Shown in pieces: positions 1 to 8,893 of a DNA stretch of 64,000 nucleotides. The notes under the pieces were generated by a model, which made no database searches, was not told the origin of the DNA, and was given only the letters and a program-made list of their open reading frames with translations. Each line of letters begins with the position of its first letter. The first letter of the stretch is position 1. Source of the stretch: Bradyrhizobium sp. CB1015 (lineage in GTDB: Bacteria > Pseudomonadota > Alphaproteobacteria > Rhizobiales > Xanthobacteraceae); the NCBI RefSeq assembly GCF_025200925.1, contig NZ_CP104174.1:5270001-5334000 (forward strand). Reading direction: 5' to 3'. The position numbers and the translations under genes were made by a program.

Positions 1-1471
1 TCGGCTCGCTCTCGATCGCGGCGGCCAGCGTCACCGGCGCCGCTGGATTCTGCGGCACCAGCTTGGTCAGCTTGTCGACCTGGCCATAGGGCATCTGCAG
101 CACGCGGCCGACGTCGCGCAGCACGCCGCGCGCCTGCAGCGTACCGAAGGTGATGATCTGCGCGACCTGATCGCGGCCGTAGCGCTGCTGGACGTAACTG
201 ATCACCTCGCCACGGCGGTCCTGGCAGAAGTCGATGTCGAAGTCCGGCATCGAGACGCGTTCCGGATTGAGGAAGCGCTCGAACAGCAGGCCGAACTTGA
301 TCGGATCGAGGTCGGTGATGGTCAGCGCCCAAGCCACCAGCGAGCCCGCGCCGGAGCCGCGGCCCGGTCCGACGGGAATGCCCTGGCTCTTCGCCCATTT
401 GATGAAGTCGGACACGATCAGGAAGTAGCCCGCGTATTTCATGCGGGTGATGACGTCGAGCTCGAAGGCGAGACGCTTGGCGTAGGTCTCTTCCGTCGTG
501 CCCTGCGACAGGCCGTGGACGCTGAGGCGCTTGGCCAGCCCCTCCTCCGCCTGCCGCTTCAATTCGGCGGCCTCGACCGCGGCGGCGTCCGAGCTCTGCG
601 CAGCGCCCACGGTGAAGAACGGCAGGATGGGCTTGCGCGTCATCGGCCGGAACGAGCAGCGCTCGGCGATCTCCACCGTCGAGGCCAGCGCCTCCGGAAT
701 GTCGGCGAACAGCACAGCCATCTCGGCACGCGTCTTGAAGCGATGATCCGGCGTCAGCTGCACGCGGTCGGTCTCGGCGATCAGCCGGCCGCCGGCGATG
801 CAGAGCAGCGCATCATGCGCCTCGTAATCGTCGGTGGCCGCGAAATACGGCTCGTTGGTCGCAACCAGCGGCAGCCCCTTGGCGTAAGCGATGTCGATCA
901 AGCCACCTTCGACGCGCCGCTCCTTCTCCGCGTTGTGGCGCTGCAATTCGATGTAGAGACGGTCGCCGAACAGAGCAGCGAGACGCTCGCATCGCGCCCC
1001 GGCGAGCTCGGCCATGCCACCGGCGAGCGCCAGCGAGATCGGCCCGTCCGGCCCGCCCGTCAGCGCGATCAGGCCCTCGGTCTCGCCCTCGAGCCAGTCG
1101 AGCTTGATGAACGGAGCATGGCTGTCCGGCGATTCCAGGAACGCGCGCGAGTTCAGCCGCATCAGGCTGCGATAGCCGCGCTCCTGCGCGGCGAGCAGCA
1201 CCACGCGCGACGGCCCCATCGCGTTGCGCGCGTTGGGATCCTGATCGCCGAAATCGATGGCGAGCTCGCAGCCGACGATCGGCTGGATCCCGGAGCCCGC
1301 CATCTTGTCGGAGAACTCCAGCGCGCCGAACAGATTGTCGGTGTCGGTCAGCGCCAGCGCGGGCTGGTGGTCTTTCTTGGCAAGCTCGGCGAGCTTGGCG
1401 ATCTTGATCGAGCCCTTGAGCAGCGAATAGGCCGAGTGAACGTGAAGGTGGACAAATCCGGCGCTCGGCAT
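1..1471 (-). CDS. dnaE: DNA polymerase III subunit alpha (N-terminal part, runs off window)
   Basis: Replicative polymerase catalytic subunit; about 490 N-terminal codons are present and the reading frame runs off the left edge. The PHP domain opens with [15 protein letters not shown] at about residue 6, and [11 protein letters not shown] follows. The polymerase core begins near residue 370 with [13 protein letters not shown] and includes [13 protein letters not shown] near residue 405, which carries two of the three catalytic aspartates of the C-family. The HVHSAYS opening and full PHP domain fit replicative DnaE1 rather than the SOS paralogue DnaE2/ImuC. The ATG at 1471 is the only start in frame before an upstream TGA near 1520. 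It lies 184 bp downstream of an SOS-controlled small gene on the same strand; whether the two share a transcript is unknown. Confidence 0.96.
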   Translation of the reverse strand, partial: MPSAGFVHLHVHSAYSLLKGSIKIAKLAELAKKDHQPALALTDTDNLFGALEFSDKMAGSGIQPIVGCELAIDFGDQDPNARNAMGPSRVVLLAAQERGYRSLMRLNSRAFLESPDSHAPFIKLDWLEGETEGLIALTGGPDGPISLALAGGMAELAGARCERLAALFGDRLYIELQRHNAEKERRVEGGLIDIAYAKGLPLVATNEPYFAATDDYEAHDALLCIAGGRLIAETDRVQLTPDHRFKTRAEMAVLFADIPEALASTVEIAERCSFRPMTRKPILPFFTVGAAQSSDAAAVEAAELKRQAEEGLAKRLSVHGLSQGTTEETYAKRLAFELDVITRMKYAGYFLIVSDFIKWAKSQGIPVGPGRGSGAGSLVAWALTITDLDPIKFGLLFERFLNPERVSMPDFDIDFCQDRRGEVISYVQQRYGRDQVAQIITFGTLQARGVLRDVGRVLQMPYGQVDKLTKLVPQNPAAPVTLAAAIESEP

Positions 1472-1655
1472 GGTCGCGTGACGGCCTCTTGCAGATGAGA
1501 TGGAGCGGTCGCCGGCTCCTCAAGGCATCATGCACTCGCGCGGCCGACTCGCCTTGCAATGGTGGGGTCTCACAGCTTCAGAGTCCACGACGGAGCGGCC
1601 GCTTCGTCGCGTCGTCCCGCTTTTCCCCAACCGGGCCAGCCCCGGAACCGCAGGA

Positions 1656-1754
1656 TCAAAGCTGCGGGATAACCTGGGCCCAGATCGCGATCATCCCGAC
1701 GAACAGCGTGATGGACGCCAGTGCAGCCGCCTCTTCCACGAAAATCCTGAACAT
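1656..1754 (-). CDS. 32-residue single-helix membrane peptide, LexA-controlled
   Basis: A 33-codon frame beginning MFRIFVEEAA and ending GMIAIWAQVIPQL then TGA. After a short amphipathic start with two glutamates, residues about 10-29 form one hydrophobic helix, so the product is probably a small inner-membrane protein. A GAGGGAG ribosome site stands 8-9 bases before the ATG. Directly upstream sit a sigma-70-like promoter and two GTTC-N7-GTTC boxes, so expression should be repressed by LexA and induced by DNA damage. Size, topology and control resemble SidA of Caulobacter, a 29-residue SOS-induced division inhibitor acting on FtsW; this is an analogy only, and I have not seen sequence similarity. 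I believe close homologues occur in other Bradyrhizobium genomes, from memory only. Confidence 0.8.
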   Translation of the reverse strand: MFRIFVEEAAALASITLFVGMIAIWAQVIPQL

Positions 1755-1772
1755 GGTCTCGCTCCCTCGCTA

Positions 1773-1816
1773 GAACGTATGAAGAACATTGTTCTCATTT
1801 TGTTCTCAAGAGTCAA
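1773..1816 (-). promoter_or_regulatory. Promoter with two LexA (SOS) boxes for the 32-residue peptide gene
   Basis: On the minus strand a -35 TTGACT (1816-1811), a 17-base spacer and a -10 AACAAT (1793-1788) precede the small gene. Two perfect alphaproteobacterial SOS boxes overlap it: GAAC-N7-GAAC at 1805-1791 covers the spacer and -10, and GTTC-N7-GTTC at 1787-1773 covers the expected transcription start. The two boxes are separated by 3 bases. LexA binding at either would block RNA polymerase. The predicted transcript starts only about 25-30 bases before the ATG. Confidence 0.85.
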
Positions 1817-1868
1817 GCCTGACCAGAGATCTCGCAGCGCAATGGTTAACTTGCTGAATGCACACAAT

Positions 1869-1898
1869 AAAAAAGCCCCGGCCGACCGCCGGGGCTTT
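1869..1898 (-). terminator. Rho-independent terminator of the porin gene
   Basis: AAAGCCCCGGC and GCCGGGGCTTT arms enclose a short loop and, read on the minus strand, are followed by a run of six T. It lies 30 bp past the stop of the outer membrane protein gene. Confidence 0.85.
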
Positions 1899-1927
1899 CG
1901 ATGACCGCTCGCAGAGAGCGATCGGTA

Positions 1928-2650
1928 TCAGTAACGGCCGAGGAGCGGGCCGCCGAACTTGTAGTTCAGGCGGACGAGGCCCATGTCGACGTCCTGACGG
2001 ATGCGCTCCGTACCGGCAAAGCCGGCGAAGGTGACGTCCTTGTCGGCCAGGAAGATGTGGTTGTACTCGACGCCAACCGACCAGTTCGGCGCGAAGCCGT
2101 ACTCGAGGCCGGCACCGACAGTTCCGCCCCAACGGGTGTCGCTGGTCGACGCCAGCAGCGGACCACCGAGGTCGTAGATCTCGTACTTGTCGCTGACCAC
2201 AGCCGCACCACCCTTCACGTAGAGCAGCACGTTGTTCCAGGCATAGCCGACCTGGCCGGTGATCAGGCCGAACGCGTCGATCTTGGTGCGGTTGCGCGTG
2301 GCAAACAGCGCGCTGGTGTTGTCGCCCGAGAAGTCAGCCCAGTTGCCCTGACCTTCCACGCCGAACACGAACTGCCCGGACTGCCAGCGATAGCCGATCT
2401 GGCCGCCGACCGTGCCGCCGGTCGCGTCGTGCGAACCTTCACGACCGAGACCAACGAAGTCCCAGGTCGCGTGCGAGGAACCGCCGCCGCCGTTGAGACC
2501 GATGTAGAAGCCGCTCCAGTCGTAAACGGCGGCGATCGCCGCCGGCGGAGCCTTGGTGTACGGCCTCGCCGCGAGATCGGCAGCCAGCGCCGGCGCAGCC
2601 GCGCTGAGCGCGACAAGGCTGACAGCGGCGAGCAACAACTTCTTCTTCAT
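1928..2650 (-). CDS. Outer membrane beta-barrel protein (Omp25/Omp31/RopB family)
   Basis: 240 residues. A classical signal peptide (MKKKLLLAAVSLVALSAAAP, cleavage after ALA near residue 23) leads into ADLAARPYTKAPP and YDWSGFYIGLNGGG, the hallmark start of rhizobial/Brucella Omp25-Omp31 eight-stranded barrels. Alternating hydrophobic and polar strands continue to the C-terminus, with VGVEYNHIFL and LVRLNYKFG strands and a terminal aromatic GRY. The role is a structural or porin-like outer membrane protein. It is monocistronic, with its own terminator downstream and a long gene-free region upstream. Confidence 0.9.
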   Translation of the reverse strand: MKKKLLLAAVSLVALSAAAPALAADLAARPYTKAPPAAIAAVYDWSGFYIGLNGGGGSSHATWDFVGLGREGSHDATGGTVGGQIGYRWQSGQFVFGVEGQGNWADFSGDNTSALFATRNRTKIDAFGLITGQVGYAWNNVLLYVKGGAAVVSDKYEIYDLGGPLLASTSDTRWGGTVGAGLEYGFAPNWSVGVEYNHIFLADKDVTFAGFAGTERIRQDVDMGLVRLNYKFGGPLLGRY

Positions 2651-3096
2651 TTGATTCCCGTTCCAGTTTCTTCAGAGGCCCCCGGGCCGTGGCGTGGTCA
2701 TAACAGCGATCGACGGAATTGCTGTAACCGCAACGCCACAGTGCGATTGAAAGGACCTTACTCATTAACGAATATGAATCGCACGTGCGCGGGAACCCTT
2801 TGGAACAAGGGGTTTTCAGCAGTTCCAGCGTCGGCGCGAGGAGATAAATTGCATGCGCGCGTAACGTCGTCGCGCGCACATTCGCGTGATAGGAGAGTCG
2901 AAAAGCGCGGTCGAGCTGCTCATCCCATTGTCGCCATATTTTCGCTCGCATTCATCACATTCGTGCTCGCATCACTCGCAAGCTCGCTCGCGCACATTCG
3001 GCAAGGATCATCCCTTCCGCCTCACGGGCGATGAATGGCCGAGACTGAGCAATTGCAGGTTCGACACCTGCGCGCTGAGATCGCCGCGCCGCACTC
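2651..3096. other. Gene-free region upstream of the porin
   Basis: About 450 bp with no convincing coding frame on either strand. It should contain the porin promoter and 5' leader, but I cannot assign boxes with confidence. A short GCAGG/CCTGC hairpin with a TTCGACA loop at 3056-3072 resembles a tRNA T-arm but has no other tRNA parts. Confidence 0.5.
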
Positions 3097-3315
3097 ATGC
3101 TCGCCCTCGCCGGCATGCTCCCGGCAAGCGGAGCTGCGCACGCGCAAACTTTTAATCCGCGCTATCCGATCTGCACGCGCGTCGCCGCCTGGGCCGCGCT
3201 GCGGCTAGCGGCGGGTGATCGAGTTCGCTGCAGCGACGTGCGAACCGCGAGGCGCCGGCACGTTCTCCAACACGGCATTGGCGGACCGGACGTCTGTCCG
3301 AAACAAATACGCATG
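3097..3315 (+). pseudogene. Decayed DUF3551-like small exported protein
   Basis: A frame starting MLALAGMLPASGAAHAQ gives a clean signal peptide, then TFNPRYPICTRV, which matches the start of mature DUF3551 proteins common in Bradyrhizobium (typically QT-DPRYPVC-hV). Further on, DRVRCSDV and GIGGPDVC recall the later conserved Cys and glycine blocks, but the family's QC motif is missing and the frame simply runs through into the next gene without a stop. I read this as a degenerate copy. A coding role as an N-terminal extension of the downstream protein is unlikely, because that protein has its own signal peptide. Confidence 0.4.
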
Positions 3316-3396
3316 GTGCACGCGACCGCAAGTTGTGACCGAGCTGGTCATCGTATAGCGTCCGTCCAAGCCGTCCTTCGCGCAGTCGATCCTTCC

Positions 3397-4683
3397 ATGC
3401 TCACCCGTATCCTGCTCCTGGCCTCGCTCTTGCTTCCGGCCACTTTGCGTGCCGAAGCAGCGCCGGCCGAGAAAGCCGGATTTGCCTCCAGGCTGACGAT
3501 TTATCTCGCCAAGGGGCCACCCGACGCATGCGGCCCGGGCTGCGATCGCTGGATTGCCATCGAGGGCGAGATCGATCGGGAGGCTGCGCTGCGCATTCGC
3601 CGCTTCCTCGCCGCCGTCAAGGACCTGCAGCGTCCGATCTACCTGCATTCGCCCGGCGGCAACGTCGAGCAGTCCTATGCGATCGGGCGGTTGCTGCGCA
3701 GCCGCAAGGCGATTGCCAGGGTCGGCCGGACGATCGCGACCGCCTGCGCCGCGGGCACGCAGGTAGACGCCGCGTGCCTGAAGCTCAAGAACGCGAGCGG
3801 CGAGGTCGAGGCCGAGCTCACCACTTACCGTGCCATGTGCAACTCCGCCTGCGGATACCTGTTTCTCGGGGCGACATCGCGCGAGGTCGCCCCCGACGCC
3901 GCAATGGCGGTCCATAATTCCAGGCTGGTGCTCGCCTTTGACGGACGGCCCGATCCGGCGGCCGTCGCGGAATACAGGCGCCGCCGGCTCTTGGCGGCCG
4001 ATCGCGATCGCGCCGCTTTCATCGCGGCGATGGGAATTAGCCGCGAGCTCGATTCCCTCATCCGGACGGTCAAGTTCGAAAGCCTGCACGTGCTGACGCG
4101 ATCCGAGCTCTACGGTTTCGGTATCGACACGCGGCCCCTGGCCGAAACGATGTGGCGGCTGGAGAAAGGAGCACGGCCCTTCATCAGCAAGATGGCCGCG
4201 GTGAAGAAGGAAAGCGACGCGTCGTTCCGGACCATGGAATGGCGCCTCTATTGCGAAAACAAGAAGTGCGTGCCGCTGCTGTTCGCGGGCGAGATCGACG
4301 CAGCCGCCACCGGCCAGAGAACGATCATGATGGCAGCCAGTGCCGACCTGAGCAAGCAAGCGGGAGGGCCTCCGGTCCGGTTCGGAAAGTACGAGGTCTG
4401 GAACGGCGCCGTCGATCCCGACATGATCAACGCAGTGCTGGCCTCGCACTCCCTGCAGGTCCGGGAAACCACTCCGGAACCAGAGGGAAAGGCGGACGTC
4501 ACGCGCTTCAACCTCGACTTGACCGGTTTGCATTCGGTGTGGACGCAGCTCGGGACGTCGTGCACATCGGCGACGACAGCCCCGGCAAAAGCCTGGCCAG
4601 CGAATCCTCTGCAGCCGACGCCCTGGACAGCAGGTCCCCTCCCGAACGCCGGCGCAGCACCTTCTGCCACAGCCGCGCCGTGA
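3397..4683 (+). CDS. ClpP-like secreted/periplasmic protein (COG3904-type)
   Basis: 428 residues from MLTRILLLASLLLPATLRAEA, a signal peptide; this start is preferred over open sequence further upstream. The body has a ClpP/crotonase-like core: IAIEGEIDREAALRIRRFL, then IYLHSPGGNVEQSYAIGRLLR (SPGGN is the family oxyanion region), and CNSACGYLFLGA near residue 150, where the Ser sits at the position of the ClpP nucleophile. AVHNSRLV follows where the His is expected. Periplasmic ClpP-like proteins of this kind are of unknown function. The C-terminal 60 residues are Pro/Ala-rich and probably disordered. It is transcribed convergently with the XRE regulator. Confidence 0.75.
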   Translation: MLTRILLLASLLLPATLRAEAAPAEKAGFASRLTIYLAKGPPDACGPGCDRWIAIEGEIDREAALRIRRFLAAVKDLQRPIYLHSPGGNVEQSYAIGRLLRSRKAIARVGRTIATACAAGTQVDAACLKLKNASGEVEAELTTYRAMCNSACGYLFLGATSREVAPDAAMAVHNSRLVLAFDGRPDPAAVAEYRRRRLLAADRDRAAFIAAMGISRELDSLIRTVKFESLHVLTRSELYGFGIDTRPLAETMWRLEKGARPFISKMAAVKKESDASFRTMEWRLYCENKKCVPLLFAGEIDAAATGQRTIMMAASADLSKQAGGPPVRFGKYEVWNGAVDPDMINAVLASHSLQVRETTPEPEGKADVTRFNLDLTGLHSVWTQLGTSCTSATTAPAKAWPANPLQPTPWTAGPLPNAGAAPSATAAP

Positions 4684-4741
4684 GCGCGCGACGAGCGACG
4701 AGGCTTGCCCGTCGCTCTTCAGAAGCTGAAGCCAGCGTCCA

Positions 4742-5527
4742 TCAGTCTCCACCCTCAACCGGCGTATAGATCACGAGCTTCAGCGCGGGATCGTCGTTGG
4801 CCTGGAAGCTGGTGTGCTCGAAGTGCAGCACGCCCTTGGTCGGATGGTTCATGGTCTTGCGGCCCGAGATGGTGCTGCGGACGTCATGTGCATCCCACCA
4901 TTCGACGAATTCCGGACTGCCCTCGCGCAGTCGCGTCAGCAACTCCGTGAAGGCGGGATCGCCGGCCCAGACGTCGTGATTGGCGCGAAACATCGCCACC
5001 ATGGCCTTGGCAACGCCGGTCCAGCCGGCGCCGTAGGATTTTCGCGTCTGCTTGTTGGTCATCATGAGAAGCAACGTGTTGCGGTCCTGCTCCGGCGATC
5101 GCCCGAAGCCGAAGACCTCCTCGGCCGCATCGTTCCAGGCCAGCACGTCCCAGCGCCGGCCCGTGACATAGGCCGGCTGCTGCAGGCTCTCGATCATCCG
5201 ACGAATGGGCGGAGGGACGATCTCGCGCGTGAACGCGCTTCTTGCGCGCTCGCGCGCCAGCGCCATGAGGTGCGCGTGCTCGGCCTTGCTGAGACGGAGG
5301 GCCAGGGCCAGCGCATCCACCGTGGTGACGGACGGGCTGACTGTGCGGCCCTGTTCGAGGCGGATGTACCAGTCGACGCCGATGCCGGCGAGCTGTGCGA
5401 CCTCCTCGCGGCGCAGCCCCGCGGTGCGTCGGCGCCTGCCCATCGGCAGCCCAACGGCCTTCGGCGACAGTTTTTCGCGGCGGGACCTCAGAAAGTCGCC
5501 GAATTCGACGCGGCGGAGATCGGCCAT
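4742..5527 (-). CDS. XRE-family transcriptional regulator with MmyB-like C-terminal domain
   Basis: 261 residues beginning MADLRRVEFGDFLRSRREKL; earlier in-frame ATGs add only unconserved sequence. The HTH spans about residues 8-70, including RRTAGLRREEVAQLAGIGVDWYIRLEQGR, which is typical of the MmyB subgroup. The remainder (VLAWNDAAEEVFG ... NRNTLLLMM region ... LHFEHTSFQ) is the PAS-like MmyB ligand-binding domain. Members usually repress a divergently transcribed oxidoreductase. Here an MDR dehydrogenase starts 110 bp away in the opposite direction, so it is the probable target. Confidence 0.88.
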   Translation of the reverse strand: MADLRRVEFGDFLRSRREKLSPKAVGLPMGRRRRTAGLRREEVAQLAGIGVDWYIRLEQGRTVSPSVTTVDALALALRLSKAEHAHLMALARERARSAFTREIVPPPIRRMIESLQQPAYVTGRRWDVLAWNDAAEEVFGFGRSPEQDRNTLLLMMTNKQTRKSYGAGWTGVAKAMVAMFRANHDVWAGDPAFTELLTRLREGSPEFVEWWDAHDVRSTISGRKTMNHPTKGVLHFEHTSFQANDDPALKLVIYTPVEGGD

Positions 5528-5637
5528 GACGAGTGTCCCTGCGATGGAGGGCCGATAGGATACTAGGATAATACCAGGCCTTCTTGTCCCCGCCAAGGCG
5601 GCGCATACGGACTTCACTCGACCTCGAGGTGAACATC

Positions 5638-6717
5638 ATGAAAGCTGCAGTGCTCAAGTCCTTCGGCTCGCCGCTGGCGATCGAGAATGTCCCCGAACCG
5701 GTGCTCGGCACCGGCGAAATCATCGTCGACGTCGTCGCCACGCGCGTGCTGTCCTACATGAACGAGGTCTTCGACGGGACGCGCAATTATGCGCTCGACC
5801 TGCCGATCATCCCGGGCCCCGGCGGCATCGGCCGGGTGCGCGCGATCGGCCCGGACGCGACCAAGCTCGCCGTCGGCGATTGGGTGTTCTGTGATCCGAC
5901 GGTGCGCTCGCGCGATGACGCCGTAGCGCCCGATATCGCCCTGCAGGGCCTGACCGCCGCCGGTCCCGGCGGCATGCGCCTGCAACGGCACTTTCGCCAC
6001 GGCTCCTTCGCCGAGCAGATGCGCGTGCCGACCGAGAACGTCAAACCCCTCGGCCCGATCACATCCGAGCAGGCGACGCAATGGTGCGCGCTGGGCACGC
6101 TGCTGGTGCCCTATGGCGGCTTCCTCGCGGCAAACCTTCGCCCGGGCGAGACCGTGCTGGTGAGCGGCGCCACCGGCAATTTCGGCAGCGCCGCCGTCTC
6201 CGTCGCGCTGGCGATGGGCGCAGCCTGCGTGGTCACGCCGGGCCGCAACGAGAAGATCCTCGCCGACCTCGTCCGCCGCTTCGGCGGCCGCGTGAAGCCG
6301 GTCAGGCTCACCGGCCATGAGGACGACGACCGCGAAGCGATGAAGCGCGCCGCGCCGGGGCCGATCGACTGCGTGTTCGACATCATGCCGCCCTCGGTGA
6401 GCCCGATTGTGGTGCGGGCCGCCATCATGACGGTGCGCGCTTACGGCCGCGTCGTGCTGATGGGCGGCGTCGGCATGGCGGGCGGCGCAGGCCTCGAGCT
6501 GCCCTACCCCTGGATCATGCGCAACTGCATCAGCATCCACGGCGTCTGGATGTATCCGCCGGATGCGGCGAGCCGCCTGATCGCGCTGGTCCGCGCCGGA
6601 TTGCTGCGGCTCGACGCATACGAGACCACGGCCTTCGACCTCGACCACGCCAACGAAGCCGTGGCGCATGCCGCCGCCAATGGCGGACCGTTCAAATTGA
6701 CGGTGATCAGGCCCTGA
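5638..6717 (+). CDS. MDR-family alcohol dehydrogenase/quinone oxidoreductase-like protein
   Basis: 359 residues. A GroES-like domain at the N-terminus (MKAAVLKSFGSPLAIENVPE) is followed by a Rossmann fold with VSGATGNFGSAAVSVALAMGA near residue 175 for NAD(P)H binding. The usual GHE zinc-ligand motif and the four structural-zinc cysteines are not evident, so a zinc-free NADPH:quinone-reductase-like enzyme is as likely as a true alcohol dehydrogenase. The start is set at MKAAVL, which matches the family N-terminus. It is divergent from the XRE regulator, probably controlled by it, and followed by a strong terminator. Confidence 0.87.
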   Translation: MKAAVLKSFGSPLAIENVPEPVLGTGEIIVDVVATRVLSYMNEVFDGTRNYALDLPIIPGPGGIGRVRAIGPDATKLAVGDWVFCDPTVRSRDDAVAPDIALQGLTAAGPGGMRLQRHFRHGSFAEQMRVPTENVKPLGPITSEQATQWCALGTLLVPYGGFLAANLRPGETVLVSGATGNFGSAAVSVALAMGAACVVTPGRNEKILADLVRRFGGRVKPVRLTGHEDDDREAMKRAAPGPIDCVFDIMPPSVSPIVVRAAIMTVRAYGRVVLMGGVGMAGGAGLELPYPWIMRNCISIHGVWMYPPDAASRLIALVRAGLLRLDAYETTAFDLDHANEAVAHAAANGGPFKLTVIRP

Positions 6718-6726
6718 GCCCTGAGC

Positions 6727-6756
6727 CGGCGGCGGAGCGCCGTCGCCGATTTTTTT
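6727..6756 (+). terminator. Rho-independent terminator of the MDR gene
   Basis: CGGCGGCGG and CCGTCGCCG pair (one G-U) around a 4-base loop and are followed by A and seven T. It stands 10 bp after the stop codon. Confidence 0.8.
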
Positions 6757-6777
6757 CGGAAGTCCCACCAAGCACTT

Positions 6778-6803
6778 GGCTACTGTGCATGGGGTTGTTT
6801 TCG
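6778..6803 (+). repeat. 26-bp dispersed repeat, copy 1
   Basis: Begins GGCTACTGTGCATGGGG and ends TTGTTTTCG. An identical 26-bp copy lies in inverted orientation at 20344-20369. Both copies sit between the ends of convergent genes. It is probably a dispersed genomic repeat of Bradyrhizobium; its function is unknown. Confidence 0.85.
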
Positions 6804-6810
6804 AGGGCTT

Positions 6811-7515
6811 TTAATCGAGCTCGACCACCTGGCCGTGCGACAGCGAGACCCGCCGGTCCATGCGCCCGGCGAGCTCCATGTTGTGGGTCGCGATCAGCAT
6901 CGACACGTGCGTCGCCTTGACCAGCTGCATCAGGGCCTGGAACACGTGCTCGGCGGTACCAGGGTCGAGATTGCCTGTCGGCTCGTCCGCAAACAACACA
7001 CGCGGCGCATTGGCCACTGCACGGGCGATGGCGACACGCTGCTGCTCGCCGCCGGACAGCTCCGCGGGGCGGTGGGTGATGCGGTCGCCGAGGCCGAGAT
7101 AACCCAGGATCTCCTTGGCGCGCTTGACGCTCTCGGACTTCTTCAGGCCGCGGATCATCTGCGGCAGCATGACGTTCTCGAGGGCCGAGAACTCCGGCAG
7201 CAGCCGATGCGACTGATAGACGAAGCCGATATCGGTGCGGCGCAGCTGCGTGCGCTCGATGTCGGGCAGCTGCGAGGTCGGCGCGCCCGAGACATAGACC
7301 TCGCCGGAATCGGGGGCTTCCAGCAGCCCCGCGATGTGCAGCAGCGTCGACTTGCCCGAGCCCGACGGCGCCACCAGAGCGACGGACTGGCCGGCCCACA
7401 GCGCCAGCTTGGCGCCGTCGAGGATCGTCAGCGGCACCTCGCCCTGCAAGTACTGCCGCTTTATCTCGTGGAGATAAATGACCGGTACATCTTCCGCCCC
7501 CTGCTGCTGCTCCAT
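6811..7515 (-). CDS. lolD: Lipoprotein-releasing ABC transporter ATP-binding protein LolD
   Basis: 234 residues, the usual LolD length. Walker A GSGKST (about residue 51), Q-loop [18 protein letters not shown], signature [14 protein letters not shown] and Walker [13 protein letters not shown] are all intact, with the switch His in IATHNMEL. It powers extraction of outer-membrane lipoproteins from the inner membrane. It follows the partner permease gene by 7 bp, so the two are co-transcribed and probably co-translated. Confidence 0.95.
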   Translation of the reverse strand: MEQQQGAEDVPVIYLHEIKRQYLQGEVPLTILDGAKLALWAGQSVALVAPSGSGKSTLLHIAGLLEAPDSGEVYVSGAPTSQLPDIERTQLRRTDIGFVYQSHRLLPEFSALENVMLPQMIRGLKKSESVKRAKEILGYLGLGDRITHRPAELSGGEQQRVAIARAVANAPRVLFADEPTGNLDPGTAEHVFQALMQLVKATHVSMLIATHNMELAGRMDRRVSLSHGQVVELD

Positions 7516-7522
7516 CAGCCCC

Positions 7523-8803
7523 TCACTCGTACCGGAGCGCTTCGACGGGATCGAGGCGCGCGGCGCGCCACGACGGATAGAGCGTCGCCAGGAACGACAG
7601 CGTCAGCGCCATGATGACGACGGCCGTGGTCTCGCCGACGTCGATCTCGGCGGGCAGTTTTGACAGGAAGTAGAGCTCCGGCGAGAACAGCTCGGTCGAG
7701 GTCAGCCATGACAGGAATTGCCGGATCGATTCGATGTTGAGACAGATCACGAGGCCGACGCAGAAGCCGACCAGCGTGCCGACCACCCCGATCGAAGCGC
7801 CCGTGATCAGGAAGATCCGCATGATCGATCCCTGCGAGGCGCCCATGGTGCGCAGGATCGCGATGTCGCTGCCCTTGTCCTTCACCAGCATGATCAGGCC
7901 GGAGACGATGTTGAGCGCGGCGACCAGCACGATCATGGTCAGGATCAGGAACATCACGTTGCGCTCGACCTGGAGCGCGTTGAAGAAGGTCGAGTTGCGC
8001 TGCCGCCAATCCACCAGGAATATCGGCCGGCCCGCCGCCTCCGTCACCGCCTTGCGGAAGGCGTCGATCCTGTCGGGGTTGGTCGTGAACACCTCGATCG
8101 AGGTGACGTCGTTGCTGCGGTTGAAATAGGCCTGCGCTTCGGCGAGCGGCATGAACACGAAGCCGAGATCGTATTCGGACATGCCGATCTCGAACACCGC
8201 GACGATCTTGTACGGCTTGATCCGCGGCGTCGTGCCCATCGGCGTGACCGCGCCCTTCGGCGCCACCAGCGTGATGCTGTCACCGGCATGCAGCGAAAGC
8301 TGGTCGGCGAGGCGGCGGCCGATCGCGACGCCCTGCCCGTCGTCAAAGCCTTCGAGCGAGCCCTGCTTGATGTTCTTGGCGATCGAGGTGAGATTGTTGA
8401 GATCGTCGGAGCGGATGCCACGCACGAGGACGCCCGAGGCGTTCCATGGCGATGACGCCAGCGCCTGACCGTCAACCACCGGCGCCGCGAGCCGGATGCC
8501 CTCGACCTGGCTGAGGCGGTCGGCAACGTCCTTCCAGTCGGTCAGCGGCGATTCCAGGGGCTGGACCAGGATGTGGCCGTTGAGGCCCAGGATCTTGTCG
8601 AGCAGCTCCTTGCGGAAGCCGTTCATCACGGCCATGACGATGATCAGCGTCGCGACGCCGAGCATGATGCCGAGAAAGGAGAACCCGGCGATGACCGAGA
8701 TGAATCCCTCCTTGCGGCGCGCCCGCAAATAGCGCGCCGACAGCATCCACTCGAATGGCGCGAAAGGCGCGGTTTGCACGGTTTCGGTCATGGTCTCATC
8801 CAT
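7523..8803 (-). CDS. Lipoprotein-releasing ABC transporter permease (LolC/LolE, LolF-type)
   Basis: 426 residues in the MacB/FtsX-like fold. One membrane helix near residues 35-55 ([20 protein letters not shown]) is followed by a periplasmic domain of about 220 residues and three C-terminal helices from [20 protein letters not shown] onward; it ends with the DPVEALRYE motif. As only one permease accompanies lolD, it probably works as a homodimer, as in other alphaproteobacteria. Start MDETMTET is taken; MTETVQ four codons later is an alternative. It lies 90 bp downstream of proS on the same strand. Confidence 0.93.
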   Translation of the reverse strand: MDETMTETVQTAPFAPFEWMLSARYLRARRKEGFISVIAGFSFLGIMLGVATLIIVMAVMNGFRKELLDKILGLNGHILVQPLESPLTDWKDVADRLSQVEGIRLAAPVVDGQALASSPWNASGVLVRGIRSDDLNNLTSIAKNIKQGSLEGFDDGQGVAIGRRLADQLSLHAGDSITLVAPKGAVTPMGTTPRIKPYKIVAVFEIGMSEYDLGFVFMPLAEAQAYFNRSNDVTSIEVFTTNPDRIDAFRKAVTEAAGRPIFLVDWRQRNSTFFNALQVERNVMFLILTMIVLVAALNIVSGLIMLVKDKGSDIAILRTMGASQGSIMRIFLITGASIGVVGTLVGFCVGLVICLNIESIRQFLSWLTSTELFSPELYFLSKLPAEIDVGETTAVVIMALTLSFLATLYPSWRAARLDPVEALRYE

Positions 8804-8893
8804 CGCTCGATAATCCCATGATTCGGGGTCAATTGTGGCCGGATTGGCGGCCGCGATATCGCGCGATGAACAATATTCAGCCGATCAGCCTTA

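Noticed and set aside
3056..3072. tRNA T-arm-like hairpin
   Set aside because: No acceptor, anticodon or D-arm surrounds it and there is no integrase nearby, so there is no tRNA or attachment-site case.
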